64,000 bases of DNA from CAVRCT01 sp963719645 (lineage in GTDB: Bacteria; Pseudomonadota; Gammaproteobacteria; DSM-16500). The stretch spans positions 24,669 through 88,668 of the forward strand of contig CAVRCT010000004.1 in NCBI GenBank assembly GCA_963719645.1, written 5' to 3'. Below are positions 28,145 to 36,539 of this stretch, in pieces (position 1 is the stretch's first letter; each line of letters begins with the position of its first letter). The notes under the pieces were generated by a model. The model worked only from the letters and a program-made list of their open reading frames with translations, was not told where the DNA came from and did not search any database. A program made the position numbers and the translations under genes.

Positions 28145-28858
28145 TTACTCACGTATAATTTCTTTAATTTTCTGCTCTACTATTGCAATTCGACCATCGG
28201 CAAAACTACCATACTGCACAAAGTGTCCTTGGATAGCACCTCTAAAAGCTGGACTATTATCAATTTCCCCAAATGAGTTAATTAAATGATTTCGCAACTC
28301 ATTATCTGCCTTATGAATTTCTTCAACGATTTCTATTCGGCCATCTAAAATTGACATAATATCTTCAAAATCATGACTAGCGTAATAATCCATTTTTCCA
28401 CGCGTCTTGAATGCTTCCAATTTAGTAGCAAGGAAATAGGGAGCAGTTACAATTTTAATATTTATTTTATCAGTTAACGGATGCATTACTGAGCATTCTA
28501 TTGCTTTTTTATACCAGCGATTGCCGAATCCTAAAATTTTTTCATCTGTAGGCATAACATCTAAGGTTACGTCATCATAGAACCAGCGGCAGATAACATC
28601 TTCTGTTAATGATTTTTTAAACCCCTGCTTAGTCAATTTCTTTTCTAATTGATGATATTGATTTAATGAAATAACATCCACGATACAGTCTACATCCACC
28701 GTGTATCGAACATCTGGAAATTCAGGATCGGTGATAAATAGACCCGTGGTGCATCCACCTAAAAATACAACATCATCACGAATTTCACCTAACTTGACTG
28801 CAACAAATTCCAACATTCTTAAGTTGGCCAACATGACTGATTTATTATTACTTTGCAT
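28145..28858 (-). CDS. Nucleotidyltransferase, AbiEii-like toxin candidate
   Basis: A 237-residue protein with the nucleotidyltransferase signature: FLGGCTTGLF, then VDVDCIVDV (two metal-binding Asp), a third acidic strand (VTLDVMPT), and KLEAFKTRGKMDYYASHDFEDI, which resembles the AbiEii segment KLxAxxxRxxxRDxxD. It overlaps the upstream winged-helix gene by 11 bp. The combination regulator plus nucleotidyltransferase suggests a type IV-like toxin-antitoxin module. Confidence 0.78.
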   Translation of the reverse strand: MQSNNKSVMLANLRMLEFVAVKLGEIRDDVVFLGGCTTGLFITDPEFPDVRYTVDVDCIVDVISLNQYHQLEKKLTKQGFKKSLTEDVICRWFYDDVTLDVMPTDEKILGFGNRWYKKAIECSVMHPLTDKINIKIVTAPYFLATKLEAFKTRGKMDYYASHDFEDIMSILDGRIEIVEEIHKADNELRNHLINSFGEIDNSPAFRGAIQGHFVQYGSFADGRIAIVEQKIKEIIRE

Positions 28859-29375
28859 GTTTTAATTTTTCCTTCAACAGAGATGTAGCCAAATTACGTT
28901 CGCGCGGACGTCCTGATCTTATTGCATCAATTAATACTAATAGCTCATAGAAAGACTGATCTGGGCTTTCACGTAATGCTTTAGGAATTGACGGGTGAAT
29001 AGGTGCTAAAGCAACCCCTCTTTTTTCTCCTATTGCGTCTGGCCACACAGGTATGGGGTCATTTCCGAGAGGAATCTTATCGTGAAATATAGGTGCTGCA
29101 ATTGCCGTTGGCATACCGCGAGTATATTCACCTAGCTTTACTGGAAAGAAGAATTTAATGCCACTTACTAGAAATTCTTCTGCAGCATTAATGTTAGGAA
29201 AAAGCCTACTATCCTTATCCTTCCTTAACAACCCAGCGTCGCCCAAGCGCTTTATACCCGCATTGGTTTCTGCAAGACTAATACACAATGACTTGGCTAA
29301 TTGGCGTTGCGACCATTCCGAGCCAGGATTAGCTAATAGCTTTATTAAGATGATACAATCTTGCGACTTCAACAT
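28848..29375 (-). CDS. Winged-helix regulator or antitoxin, first gene of NTase operon
   Basis: A 175-residue protein with an N-terminal winged helix (IILIKLLANPGSEWSQRQLA and LAETNAGIKRLGDAGLL) and a C-terminal part rich in Pro and Ile. It heads the operon wHTH-NTase-phosphoesterase-DUF6088 and is divergent from abiEi. A 24-bp palindromic motif (29424-29447) lies 48 bp upstream of its start and could be its operator. Confidence 0.72.
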   Translation of the reverse strand: MLKSQDCIILIKLLANPGSEWSQRQLAKSLCISLAETNAGIKRLGDAGLLRKDKDSRLFPNINAAEEFLVSGIKFFFPVKLGEYTRGMPTAIAAPIFHDKIPLGNDPIPVWPDAIGEKRGVALAPIHPSIPKALRESPDQSFYELLVLIDAIRSGRPRERNLATSLLKEKLKHAK

Positions 29376-29423
29376 GGCAGATCTCCTAAATAGAGGTCTT
29401 ATGTTAAAGAGTATAGCACGCGT

Positions 29424-29447
29424 GTTCGCAGTTCGCGAACAGGGAAC
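29424..29447. repeat. 24-bp palindromic motif, copy 2
   Basis: GTTCGCAGTTCGCGAACAGG plus GAAC shares the TTCGCGAA centre with 22697-22720 and 45928-45951. It stands in the divergent promoter region of the winged-helix gene. Confidence 0.65.
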
Positions 29448-29495
29448 ACATGTAATTTCTTATGGACACGATAAAGCATTCTATCGTGAAAATTT

Positions 29496-29616
29496 TTGAC
29501 AATTTAGATCACTGTTACTAGCAATAATAGTAATATTGATTTACTTTGTCAAATTTGATTTGACATTTTTAGTCATTATTACTATTATTGCTAGTAACAG
29601 CGATAGGAATTGTCAA
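29496..29616 (+). promoter_or_regulatory. abiE promoter and nested inverted-repeat operator
   Basis: A perfect 23-bp inverted repeat (29512-29534 and 29578-29600, beginning CTGTTACTAGCAATAATAG) is nested inside an outer repeat TTGACAATT/AATTGTCAA (29496-29504 and 29608-29616). A good promoter, TTGACA at 29560-29565, a 17-bp spacer and TATTAT at 29583-29588, runs into the right arm. AbiEi of streptococci is known to bind a pair of 23-bp inverted repeats and repress its operon, so binding here would cover the -10 box. Confidence 0.85.
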
Positions 29617-29618
29617 AC

Positions 29619-30443
29619 ATGAGCCCGCTTGAATTCTTTGACCAATACCCAGTTTTTACTCATGAGGACTTCAAACAATATGCAATTTCTCAAGGCACCA
29701 CCAATACCAATACCCAGAAAGAAATCCTTGCATACCATCTAAAAAAACAAAATATTATCCGTATACGACGCGAACTGTTTGCGAGCATCCCTCTTTCTTC
29801 ACGAAGCAATGCAGAATCTTATTCTATAGACCCCTACTTGATAGCAGGTCGCATTAGTAATGATGCTGTGCTGTCATATCATACAGCTTTTGATTTTCAC
29901 GGAATTTCATATTCGTTATTTCGTCGGTTTACTTTTATGTCGCAACAAAAAATCCGACCATTTACATTTCAGCAAGATGAATTTACTTGCCTGTCATTTC
30001 CAAATGCTTTAATCAAAAAAAATAAAATAGATACCGAAGTTATCGTTTTTAATCGTCAAGGATTAAATATTAAAGTTACTAGTCTTGAACGAACTCTTGT
30101 TGATGCACTAGACCGCCCAGAATATTCAGGAGGATGGGAAGAAATATGGCGATCAGCAGAGCATACTACTATACTTAATTTCGATAAAATCATCGAATAT
30201 GCAATATTGTTAGATAATGCAAGCACTATTTCTAAGCTTGGTTTTTTTCTTGAGCAACATAAAGAACGATTTAATGTTGATGAAAATAATTTAAAAATAC
30301 TAGAAAAAAACAAACCTCGTGGAATACACTATCTTGACCGCACCAAACGTGAATCTGGAAAATTCATCCAACGATGGAATCTCATCGTCCCCGACAAAAT
30401 TATAGAACGAACATGGGAAGAACCAATTAATGATATTTTCTAA
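29619..30443 (+). CDS. abiEi: AbiEi, type IV antitoxin and repressor
   Basis: Antitoxin of the AbiE abortive-infection system. The ATG at 29619 is supported by the relic copy at 34358; a TTG at 29610 is a weaker option. The N-terminal winged helix is in EFFDQYPVFTHEDFKQYAIS and EILAYHLKKQNIIRIRRELF. The C-terminal domain has DPYLIAGRISNDAVLSYHTA and LNIKVTSLERTLVDALDRPE, typical of COG5340 antitoxins. It overlaps abiEii by 14 bp. The antitoxin represses the operon and counters the toxin without direct contact in studied cases. Confidence 0.9.
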   Translation: MSPLEFFDQYPVFTHEDFKQYAISQGTTNTNTQKEILAYHLKKQNIIRIRRELFASIPLSSRSNAESYSIDPYLIAGRISNDAVLSYHTAFDFHGISYSLFRRFTFMSQQKIRPFTFQQDEFTCLSFPNALIKKNKIDTEVIVFNRQGLNIKVTSLERTLVDALDRPEYSGGWEEIWRSAEHTTILNFDKIIEYAILLDNASTISKLGFFLEQHKERFNVDENNLKILEKNKPRGIHYLDRTKRESGKFIQRWNLIVPDKIIERTWEEPINDIF

Positions 30444-31389
30444 ACAACAATTACAAAGAGAAGCGAATTTAACAGGATTTAAGATGGAACATCTTGAAAA
30501 AGTGTTCCTGTTAATGGATTTATTATCTGATTTTGCAACTTTTCCTCAGCTAGCAAATAAACTTGTACTCAAAGGTGGAACAGCTCTAAATCTTTTTATT
30601 TTCGATTTACCACGTTTATCTGTCGATATTGATTTAAATTACATTGGAAATGTAGATCGAGAAACAATGCTGGCAGATCGCCCTCAAATACAATCAACTA
30701 TTATCGCAATTTGCGAACGAAATGGATTGACTCTCGACCGCAACCCAAATCGTCATGCGGGTGGAAAGATGATATGGCGCTACCCAAGTACATTGGGTCA
30801 AATGGGTAACTTAGAAATTGACTTGAACTTTATGTTTCGAATCCCTCTTTGGCCTATCGAATTAAAATCAAGCTGCATAGTTGGCTCAAAACAAATTCAC
30901 AACATACCTGTTCTTAATGTGCATGAACTTTCTGCTGGAAAACTCACTGCATTAATTGATAGAAAAGCCGGTCGAGATATTTTTGATGCGTACCATCTTT
31001 TAACAAAACTTAATCTTGATAATAAAAAATTGCGTTCAGCATTAATTATTTATTCTGCCATTAGTCGAAAAGTAGATTTAAGAAAAATAAAAGCTGAAGA
31101 AATCAACGTTGATCTCGATGACTTAAGGAAAAGATTAATCCCATTATTAAAAAAAGATGCATTAAACAATATGAAATTGTCCTCTTGGGCTAATAATCTG
31201 GTAGATGAATGCCAAACAGCTTTCAAACGATTATTACCCCTCCATGAGCAAGAAATAAATTTTTTGTATCTTCTGCTCGATCAAGGAGACATTCAACCTG
31301 AATTGATTACAGATGACATCCATTTAAGAGATAATATTAAAGCCCATCCAGCAGTTATTTGGTCAGCTCAACAAGCACAGAAAAAATAA
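30430..31389 (+). CDS. abiEii: AbiEii, nucleotidyltransferase toxin
   Basis: Toxin of the AbiE pair. The four family motifs are visible: KGGTALNLF (I), RLSVDIDLNYIG with the metal Asp pair (II), NLEIDLNFMF (III) and AGKLTALIDRKAGRDIFDAY (IV). AbiEii proteins add nucleotides, and studied homologues modify the tRNA acceptor stem. Length 319 is normal. A tmRNA-end junction begins 24 bp after its stop, so the pair lies at the very right end of its block. Confidence 0.92.
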   Translation: MIFSKQQLQREANLTGFKMEHLEKVFLLMDLLSDFATFPQLANKLVLKGGTALNLFIFDLPRLSVDIDLNYIGNVDRETMLADRPQIQSTIIAICERNGLTLDRNPNRHAGGKMIWRYPSTLGQMGNLEIDLNFMFRIPLWPIELKSSCIVGSKQIHNIPVLNVHELSAGKLTALIDRKAGRDIFDAYHLLTKLNLDNKKLRSALIIYSAISRKVDLRKIKAEEINVDLDDLRKRLIPLLKKDALNNMKLSSWANNLVDECQTAFKRLLPLHEQEINFLYLLLDQGDIQPELITDDIHLRDNIKAHPAVIWSAQQAQKK

Positions 31390-31412
31390 AATCCTGACAA
31401 TTAGATGGACAA

Positions 31413-31585
31413 GGACGCGGGTTCAATTGATTTTCAAGTACCAAAACTTCTGGGGTACATTTCGGGGTATCAATTACCATAAAAAAATAAATTATTTTTA
31501 ATAATCAAAACAATAATCCAAGAAGTGAATCCCCGCCGCCCTTTTATATCATCCCAAGACTACCAAATAAGCTCGTTGGGTTGAG
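31413..31585 (+). repeat. tmRNA-end junction (att-like site) 2
   Basis: GGACGCGGGTTCAATT, a GATTTTC spacer, the GGGGTACATTTCGGGGTA pair, then CCCCGCCGCC at 31531-31540 and CTTTTATATCATCCCAAGAC, which matches sequence downstream of tmRNA. So this junction carries both halves of the tmRNA end plus its flank. Confidence 0.78.
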
Positions 31586-31672
31586 TCCAAGCGAAATCCA
31601 GCAATATCACTGCTCTCTTTACCAAGCCGCTGATGAAGAAAAATGTTGGGTTTCGCTTGCGCTCAATCCAAC
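31575..31672. repeat. Inverted repeat of the TTGGGTTTCGC type
   Basis: Arms 31575-31603 and 31644-31672 are near complements, with GTTGGGTTGAGTCC against GCTCAATCCAAC and the AAGCGAAA segment. This is a common type of intergenic palindrome in gammaproteobacteria. It falls between the junction and the next gene; the rest of 31673-31844 shows nothing. Confidence 0.7.
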
Positions 31673-31844
31673 CTACGCGACTCTATATTAATGCAATTAA
31701 GCGACCACCGACAATATTTATGAAAGCCTGCAATCCCATTTTCAATGGTCAGGTAATTATATGATTATTAAGTAGAAATGAAAAATCTCTTAAGTCTCCT
31801 ATACTGAATTTATAAAACATAAATAAATTCAATGAGGGTGGTTT

Positions 31845-32816
31845 ATGACAAGTTCCTCTAATAACAGAATTTTGAAAAACTTAGTAGCATCGAAAATTCA
31901 ACCAGACAGCCCAAGAAGCGAATCGTCTGTATCGGATTCAAGTTTATCAGATCTTGACTCGCCAACGTTCTCTGATTCAGATGATGAAGATATATTACCA
32001 AAAGCATTACCCTCCTATAATAACCATGAGACCTTTCTAAATCGTGAATCCGTGACAGATATCGCAGAAGATGATTTACTTATCCTGGATAATTATGCTT
32101 TTTCAATTGAAGAACTCAAAGAACATGGCGAAAGAAACAATGATAATTTTTTTAAAAATCCACATGAGAATTCACCACCCTTTTCAGAAGAAGCAAAAAA
32201 AGTTTTAGAAAATCATCCAGACTTGAAAGAATATGCGCAGCGTCACAATAACCAAATGACAAACCAAGCAAAAGGGATTTCAAATGACACTCTACAAGCT
32301 GTCACAAATATGCTTCTCGAAATCAGTAAAAATGGAATCCAAGGTAAAACTGATCCAAGAGTTGCATTTCTTGAATACAAATCTTCATTGCAACCAATCG
32401 AGCAAACACAGATAGATGACTTTATCATTAAAATTTTACATCAGGATCAAAAAAAACTAGCGACCAATTATACCAGAGGGGAAGCAAATTTTGCTTTAGC
32501 AAGACCCGCTTCTTTCCCGCTCTTCAAGCGTGAATCAAAAAATTCACCGCAACAAAACGAACGAATAATGAAATTTTCAGAAGCATTAGTCGGCGGCAAT
32601 CAATCTTCACCCTGTGTACGAACTTTGCAAATTTTTCTTTGGCAGTTTGTAATAAATTTAAGCCCAGCCGCAGAAAAGCTTATTCCAGGCGATGTAAAAT
32701 TGATGGCGCATAAAGATGGATATATTCTCGGATCAAAAGAAAATGTTAGCAGAAAAAAATATTCACCTTCATTAGAAATTGTTGACGAAAGACATCAAAA
32801 GCATCTTAAGTCGTAG
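31845..32816 (+). CDS. Hypothetical effector-like protein, possible degenerate U-box
   Basis: An unrecognised 323-residue protein. The first 50 residues are Ser/Asp-rich and probably disordered. Residues about 78-130 (DLLILDNYAFSIEELKEHGE and ENSPPFSEEAKKVLENHPDL) resemble in pattern the U-box fold seen in some Legionella effectors, but the key Pro/Ile positions are not clear enough to be sure. The rest is helical. No secretion signal of the Sec type is present. A role in host cells is a guess from composition. Confidence 0.5.
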   Translation: MTSSSNNRILKNLVASKIQPDSPRSESSVSDSSLSDLDSPTFSDSDDEDILPKALPSYNNHETFLNRESVTDIAEDDLLILDNYAFSIEELKEHGERNNDNFFKNPHENSPPFSEEAKKVLENHPDLKEYAQRHNNQMTNQAKGISNDTLQAVTNMLLEISKNGIQGKTDPRVAFLEYKSSLQPIEQTQIDDFIIKILHQDQKKLATNYTRGEANFALARPASFPLFKRESKNSPQQNERIMKFSEALVGGNQSSPCVRTLQIFLWQFVINLSPAAEKLIPGDVKLMAHKDGYILGSKENVSRKKYSPSLEIVDERHQKHLKS

Positions 32817-32890
32817 CAAGCCCTCGTTAAACACGGGCTTGCTAGAAATTGGATTTAAAAATTCGACTGATTGCGATCAAATGCCATTTA

Positions 32891-33679
32891 TTATTTCTTC
32901 AAACCTATAGTAGAAAAATGACCACCAAAATCATCCTCACCTTGATGATATGAACGCCTGCAACTAAAAAATCGATCGTCGGTATATGTGTCAATTCCTA
33001 CTAGTCCAATTGATTTTAAATTCAAACGCACTAAACAATCTTTAACATATCCAGGCAAATCAAACATAAAATGATTCAATTTATCGGCATTTTTAAAATG
33101 ACAACGATTTTCCGTATTATCATTGATGAACTGCTGATAGAAATCATCGCTTACTTCATAAGAAGCTTGAGCAATGCAAGGGCTAATCGCTGCTACGATA
33201 TTATTAGGATTAGCACCTATGCTTATCATCTGTTGAACTGTTGATTTAAGTACACCATTTTTTGCACCACGCCAACCTGCATGTGCCAGGCCAATCACTT
33301 CAGCTTCAGCATCTGCAAATAATACAATTGGACAATCTGCACTATCCGATCCTAGCATTACACCTTTTTGTATTGTTACCATCGCATCAGCCTCTGGCTT
33401 TGCTTGCTCTGACCAAGCTTGATCAACAATAATTACTTTACTACTATGTGTATTTTTTACAGTAACTAATGATTCCAGAGAACAGCCTAAATAAGATGTT
33501 ACGCGCGCCCTGTTTTCACGTACCCTCATTGGATCATCTTTGCTAGCATAAGCACAATTAAGCGAAGAATATCGCCCTTCGCTTACTCCACCATGTCGAG
33601 TAAAAAAAGCATGCTGAACTGATGCTAATTTTTGTAATAATGGCTCTTCTAAAGCTTCCAACTGGGTAGCATCACTCAT
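32891..33679 (-). CDS. pgeF: PgeF (YfiH/LACC1 family) peptidoglycan editing factor
   Basis: Copper-free laccase-fold enzyme; E. coli YfiH is thought to remove wrongly incorporated Ser from peptidoglycan stems, and related LACC1 has purine nucleoside activity. The 262-residue protein has TRHGGVSEGRYSSLNCA, SADCPIVLFAD with the catalytic Cys, IGLAHAGWRGAKNGVL and ISPCI. It overlaps the upstream GNAT by 4 bp (ATGA). Its place inside the island is unusual, because it is normally a core gene. Confidence 0.9.
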   Translation of the reverse strand: MSDATQLEALEEPLLQKLASVQHAFFTRHGGVSEGRYSSLNCAYASKDDPMRVRENRARVTSYLGCSLESLVTVKNTHSSKVIIVDQAWSEQAKPEADAMVTIQKGVMLGSDSADCPIVLFADAEAEVIGLAHAGWRGAKNGVLKSTVQQMISIGANPNNIVAAISPCIAQASYEVSDDFYQQFINDNTENRCHFKNADKLNHFMFDLPGYVKDCLVRLNLKSIGLVGIDTYTDDRFFSCRRSYHQGEDDFGGHFSTIGLKK

Positions 33680-34182
33680 GACAACTCCAATACAGTTACA
33701 ACGGTTCTCTTAGAACCTGTCGGTCGACGCTTTTCATCATTATATTCATCAACAATTTTAAAACCGGTTTTTCTCATTACTTTTGATGAGCTAATATTAT
33801 CTGCATGGCGCTCTGCATATAATCGTACAACATTAGATGCGATTAAATATCCTTTTAACGTGTTAATTAGCTGACTACCGATACCTTGCCCTACATAATC
33901 TCGATGAACAACAATTTCACTTAAATATGCTACTTTATTTTTTTCGCTCTCTTCGTATTTTTGGCATGATGAAGGAAGACCTAAATAAAAACATACAAAT
34001 CCGATACACTCACCATTAACTTCCGCTAAATATGCTTGAATCTTCTTAGCAGCTATTTCTGCAATGTGCGCCCTTACCTCATCTTCAGGTAAAAAATTCC
34101 AAGGATTTTTACCATGTTCAAAGATAAATTCTTGCATCATTGCTATATCATGATGAACTGCTTCTCGATATACATAGGTCAT
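33676..34182 (-). CDS. GNAT family N-acetyltransferase
   Basis: A 168-residue acetyltransferase starting MTYVYREAVHHDIAMMQEFI. The acetyl-CoA loop is VVHRDYVGQGIGSQLINTL (R/Q-x-x-G-x-G/A), preceded by a beta strand with ECIGFVCFYLG. The longer frame to 34317 runs into a relic of the metallophosphoesterase (GKAEYYRPEIQ), so the internal ATG at 34182 is chosen. It is cotranslated with pgeF. Confidence 0.82.
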   Translation of the reverse strand: MTYVYREAVHHDIAMMQEFIFEHGKNPWNFLPEDEVRAHIAEIAAKKIQAYLAEVNGECIGFVCFYLGLPSSCQKYEESEKNKVAYLSEIVVHRDYVGQGIGSQLINTLKGYLIASNVVRLYAERHADNISSSKVMRKTGFKIVDEYNDEKRRPTGSKRTVVTVLELS

Positions 34183-34199
34183 TCCTATATTCCCTCTAC

Positions 34200-34300
34200 T
34201 TAAATCAGTATAATTTTGAATTTCAGGCCGATAATACTCAGCTTTCCCCGCTTCGACAATTAAATATACCGAGCCAAATGCCACCATTATATATGCATGT
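34200..34300 (-). pseudogene. Relic of the metallophosphoesterase C-terminus
   Basis: The translation GKAEYYRPEIQ matches GKAEYCRPEIQ at the end of the phosphoesterase at 27339. The DNA match runs over roughly 90 bp. It lies in the same place relative to the abiE relic as the intact gene does to abiE, so block C looks like a deleted derivative of a block-B-like cassette. Confidence 0.75.
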
Positions 34301-34357
34301 TTGACATAAACTATCAAAAATACTAGTTTTAATAGTAACTATGATTGGAATTGTCAA

Positions 34358-34444
34358 ATGCCTATTTATGAATTTTTTGAACAAAATCCAGTATTTACTC
34401 ATGAGGAATTTAAGCAATATGTCGTTTCTCAACAGAAAAAATAA
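34358..34444 (+). pseudogene. abiE relic: AbiEi start joined to AbiEii end
   Basis: A 28-codon frame reads MPIYEFFEQNPVFTHEEFKQ and then YVVSQQKK. The first part matches AbiEi residues 1-25 and the last three residues and stop match the AbiEii end. The DNA then continues exactly as after abiEii (AAAATCCTGGCAATTAGATG). A single internal deletion removed about 1.7 kb. Half of the abiE operator (TACTAGTTTTAATAGTAACT) survives upstream. Confidence 0.88.
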
Positions 34445-34467
34445 AATCCTGGCAATTAGATGGACAA

Positions 34468-34594
34468 GGACGCGGGTTCAATTGATTTTCAAGTACCAAA
34501 ATTTCTGGGGTACATTTCGGGGTACCAATTGCAATAAAAAATTAAATTATTCCTAATTATCAAAACAATAATCCAAGAAGTAAACCCCGCCGCC
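34468..34594 (+). repeat. tmRNA-end junction (att-like site) 3
   Basis: Same composite as at 31413: GGACGCGGGTTCAATT, GATTTTCAAGTACC, GGGGTACATTTCGGGGTA, and CCCCGCCGCC at 34585-34594. It is over 85 percent identical to site 2 by eye, which fits recent duplication of the block end. Confidence 0.78.
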
Positions 34595-34715
34595 GCATGA
34601 GAGTGATATCCCAATCATATTACGTGTCATCAAATTGCCTTACAAAAGGCATGCAATAAATTTGCATACCTAGTAACATTACCTTTCATTAATTCATCCA
34701 CCCCGTGTACCCATT

Positions 34716-35420
34716 ATGAACAATCTAACAAAGATAGAAATACGCGTTATTCAAGCTGCTGAAGCAGCACTGCATCAACAAAACTATGTCAGCTCTATAG
34801 ATGTTTTTATCGGCATGGGATTATTACAGCCTATTCATGTTGAAGATTGGCGTAAAGGAAAAATTCCTTATTTAGAAAAAGAAATACAGGGTAACGCAAG
34901 CAAAATTAATTCAACCTTAGAATGCTTTCACAAATGGGCAAGTGAAAAAAGTTTGAAACCAACAAAAATTGCTTATCTGATTAGGGCAAGAGCTTCCACA
35001 AAAACAGCTCGATATAGCATAAACAACGATCCATCTATTGAAGACATCTACAGAACGCATTATATATCCCCTCTTCTTTCTGAAAAAAAACAGCAACAAC
35101 TTAAAGAAACGTTAGAAAAACCACCCGAGCTGATAGCCTATATCATTGTAAGCGACTCTCAATGTTCCCAGTGCAATAAAGTACTGACGAAAGGTAATTT
35201 TCTATTTATGGAAGCTAATCATCCTTTATGCCTAAGCTGCGCAGGATTTAGTTCTTTTGTTTTTTTACCGAGTGGTGACGCTAAAACGACACGCCTCGCT
35301 AGAAAGCACAGCGCTCAATCTCTTATTGTCGTTAAATTTAGCCGGGCTCGAAAACGTTACGAGCGTCAGGGTTTACTTATTTCAGAAGATGCCTATCAAA
35401 AAGCAAATGATTTAGTATAA
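34716..35420 (+). CDS. DUF2293 domain protein with zinc ribbon
   Basis: A 234-residue protein. The middle holds a zinc ribbon (CSQCNKVLTKGN and HPLCLSCAGF). The C-terminus is a DUF2293 domain, with TRLARKHSAQSLIVVKFSRA and KRYERQGLLISEDAYQKAND. The N-terminal part is helical. It is followed after 9 bp by a gene of another conserved family, and the two are probably translated together. Biological function is not known. Confidence 0.75.
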   Translation: MNNLTKIEIRVIQAAEAALHQQNYVSSIDVFIGMGLLQPIHVEDWRKGKIPYLEKEIQGNASKINSTLECFHKWASEKSLKPTKIAYLIRARASTKTARYSINNDPSIEDIYRTHYISPLLSEKKQQQLKETLEKPPELIAYIIVSDSQCSQCNKVLTKGNFLFMEANHPLCLSCAGFSSFVFLPSGDAKTTRLARKHSAQSLIVVKFSRARKRYERQGLLISEDAYQKANDLV

Positions 35421-35429
35421 GGAAATACA

Positions 35430-36539
35430 ATGAGTGAATACCAATATTATGAATTTCAAGCAATCGATCGCCTGCTAACAGATACTGAATTTACAAAAAT
35501 AAAAAATTTGTCGAGTAGGGCAATCGTTACTAGAAATAAAGCTGTTTTTAAATATAATTATGGTGATTTTCGTTACGAACCACTTGATATTCTAGCTGAC
35601 TGCTTTGATATGATGCTCTATGTTGCAAATTGGGGAACACGTCGTTTATGTTTTCGTCTTCCAAAAAATTTAGTTAACATAGAAGAGATAGAACTTTACT
35701 GCATTCCTGATGCCATCACACTATCTATAATAAATGATCACGTGATCCTCGATATTTGTTTTCAGAAAGATGACTTTCGTCATTGGATAGAAGGGGATGG
35801 AATTCTTCCCACTTTTTTATCGCTGCGCAACGATCTTTTGAATAACGATTATAGCGCCTTATATATCGCTTGGTTAGGATCATTTAATCTAGATAATACG
35901 GAGATAGATGACAATCTAACTGAACCTCCTGTACCCTCTGGTCTAAAAAAAGTATCATCCACACTGAAAGAACTTATTAAATTTTTAGATGTCGACAAAT
36001 ATCTAATAAAAATTGCAGCCTCTTTAAGCACTGAAATAAATTTAGATAATGCGACCAAACATTGTATCTCTAAATTACCAATCTCAGAACGCGATGCGCT
36101 TCTATTACATGTATTAAATGGTGAACCGAATGTTGATAAACTGATTAGAAAGAGACTCAAAGAAATTTCAGATACCAATATTAAGAAAAATCATCTCGTG
36201 TTAGGCGAAAGAACAATAAGTCAATTAACAGAAAAAGCAAAACAACTATACAAAAAAAATAAAGCAGAAAAACGGCGTTTAAAAGCAGAAGAAAAAATAG
36301 CCTATCTAAATGCTTTAGCTCCTCAAGAATCAAAAATTTGGTCCGAAGTATTCATGCATATAAATATTAAAACTAGCAAGGGTTATGAATGCGCAGTGAA
36401 ACAATTAGCGGAACTAAAAGAGTTAGCTGATCATCATGGTACAACAGAGCAATTTATTATTAAAGTGGAAAAAATTATGCAAGATTTTAGCCGATATTCA
36501 GCATTAAAAGAAAAAATCATTGCGCAGAAAATAATTTAA
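35430..36539 (+). CDS. Conserved hypothetical protein, partner of DUF2293 gene
   Basis: A 369-residue protein whose N-terminus (YQYYEFQAIDRLLTDTEF, then SSRAIVTRNKAVFKYNYGDF and YVANWGTRRLCFRLP) belongs to a widespread bacterial family of unknown function. The C-terminal third is a charged helical region (KAKQLYKKNKAEKRRLKAEE), likely coiled coil. The adjacent DUF2293 gene suggests a two-protein unit. Confidence 0.7.
   Translation: MSEYQYYEFQAIDRLLTDTEFTKIKNLSSRAIVTRNKAVFKYNYGDFRYEPLDILADCFDMMLYVANWGTRRLCFRLPKNLVNIEEIELYCIPDAITLSIINDHVILDICFQKDDFRHWIEGDGILPTFLSLRNDLLNNDYSALYIAWLGSFNLDNTEIDDNLTEPPVPSGLKKVSSTLKELIKFLDVDKYLIKIAASLSTEINLDNATKHCISKLPISERDALLLHVLNGEPNVDKLIRKRLKEISDTNIKKNHLVLGERTISQLTEKAKQLYKKNKAEKRRLKAEEKIAYLNALAPQESKIWSEVFMHINIKTSKGYECAVKQLAELKELADHHGTTEQFIIKVEKIMQDFSRYSALKEKIIAQKII

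Noticed and set aside
34183..34317. N-terminal extension of the GNAT gene
   Set aside because: It matches the phosphoesterase relic, so it is not part of the acetyltransferase.
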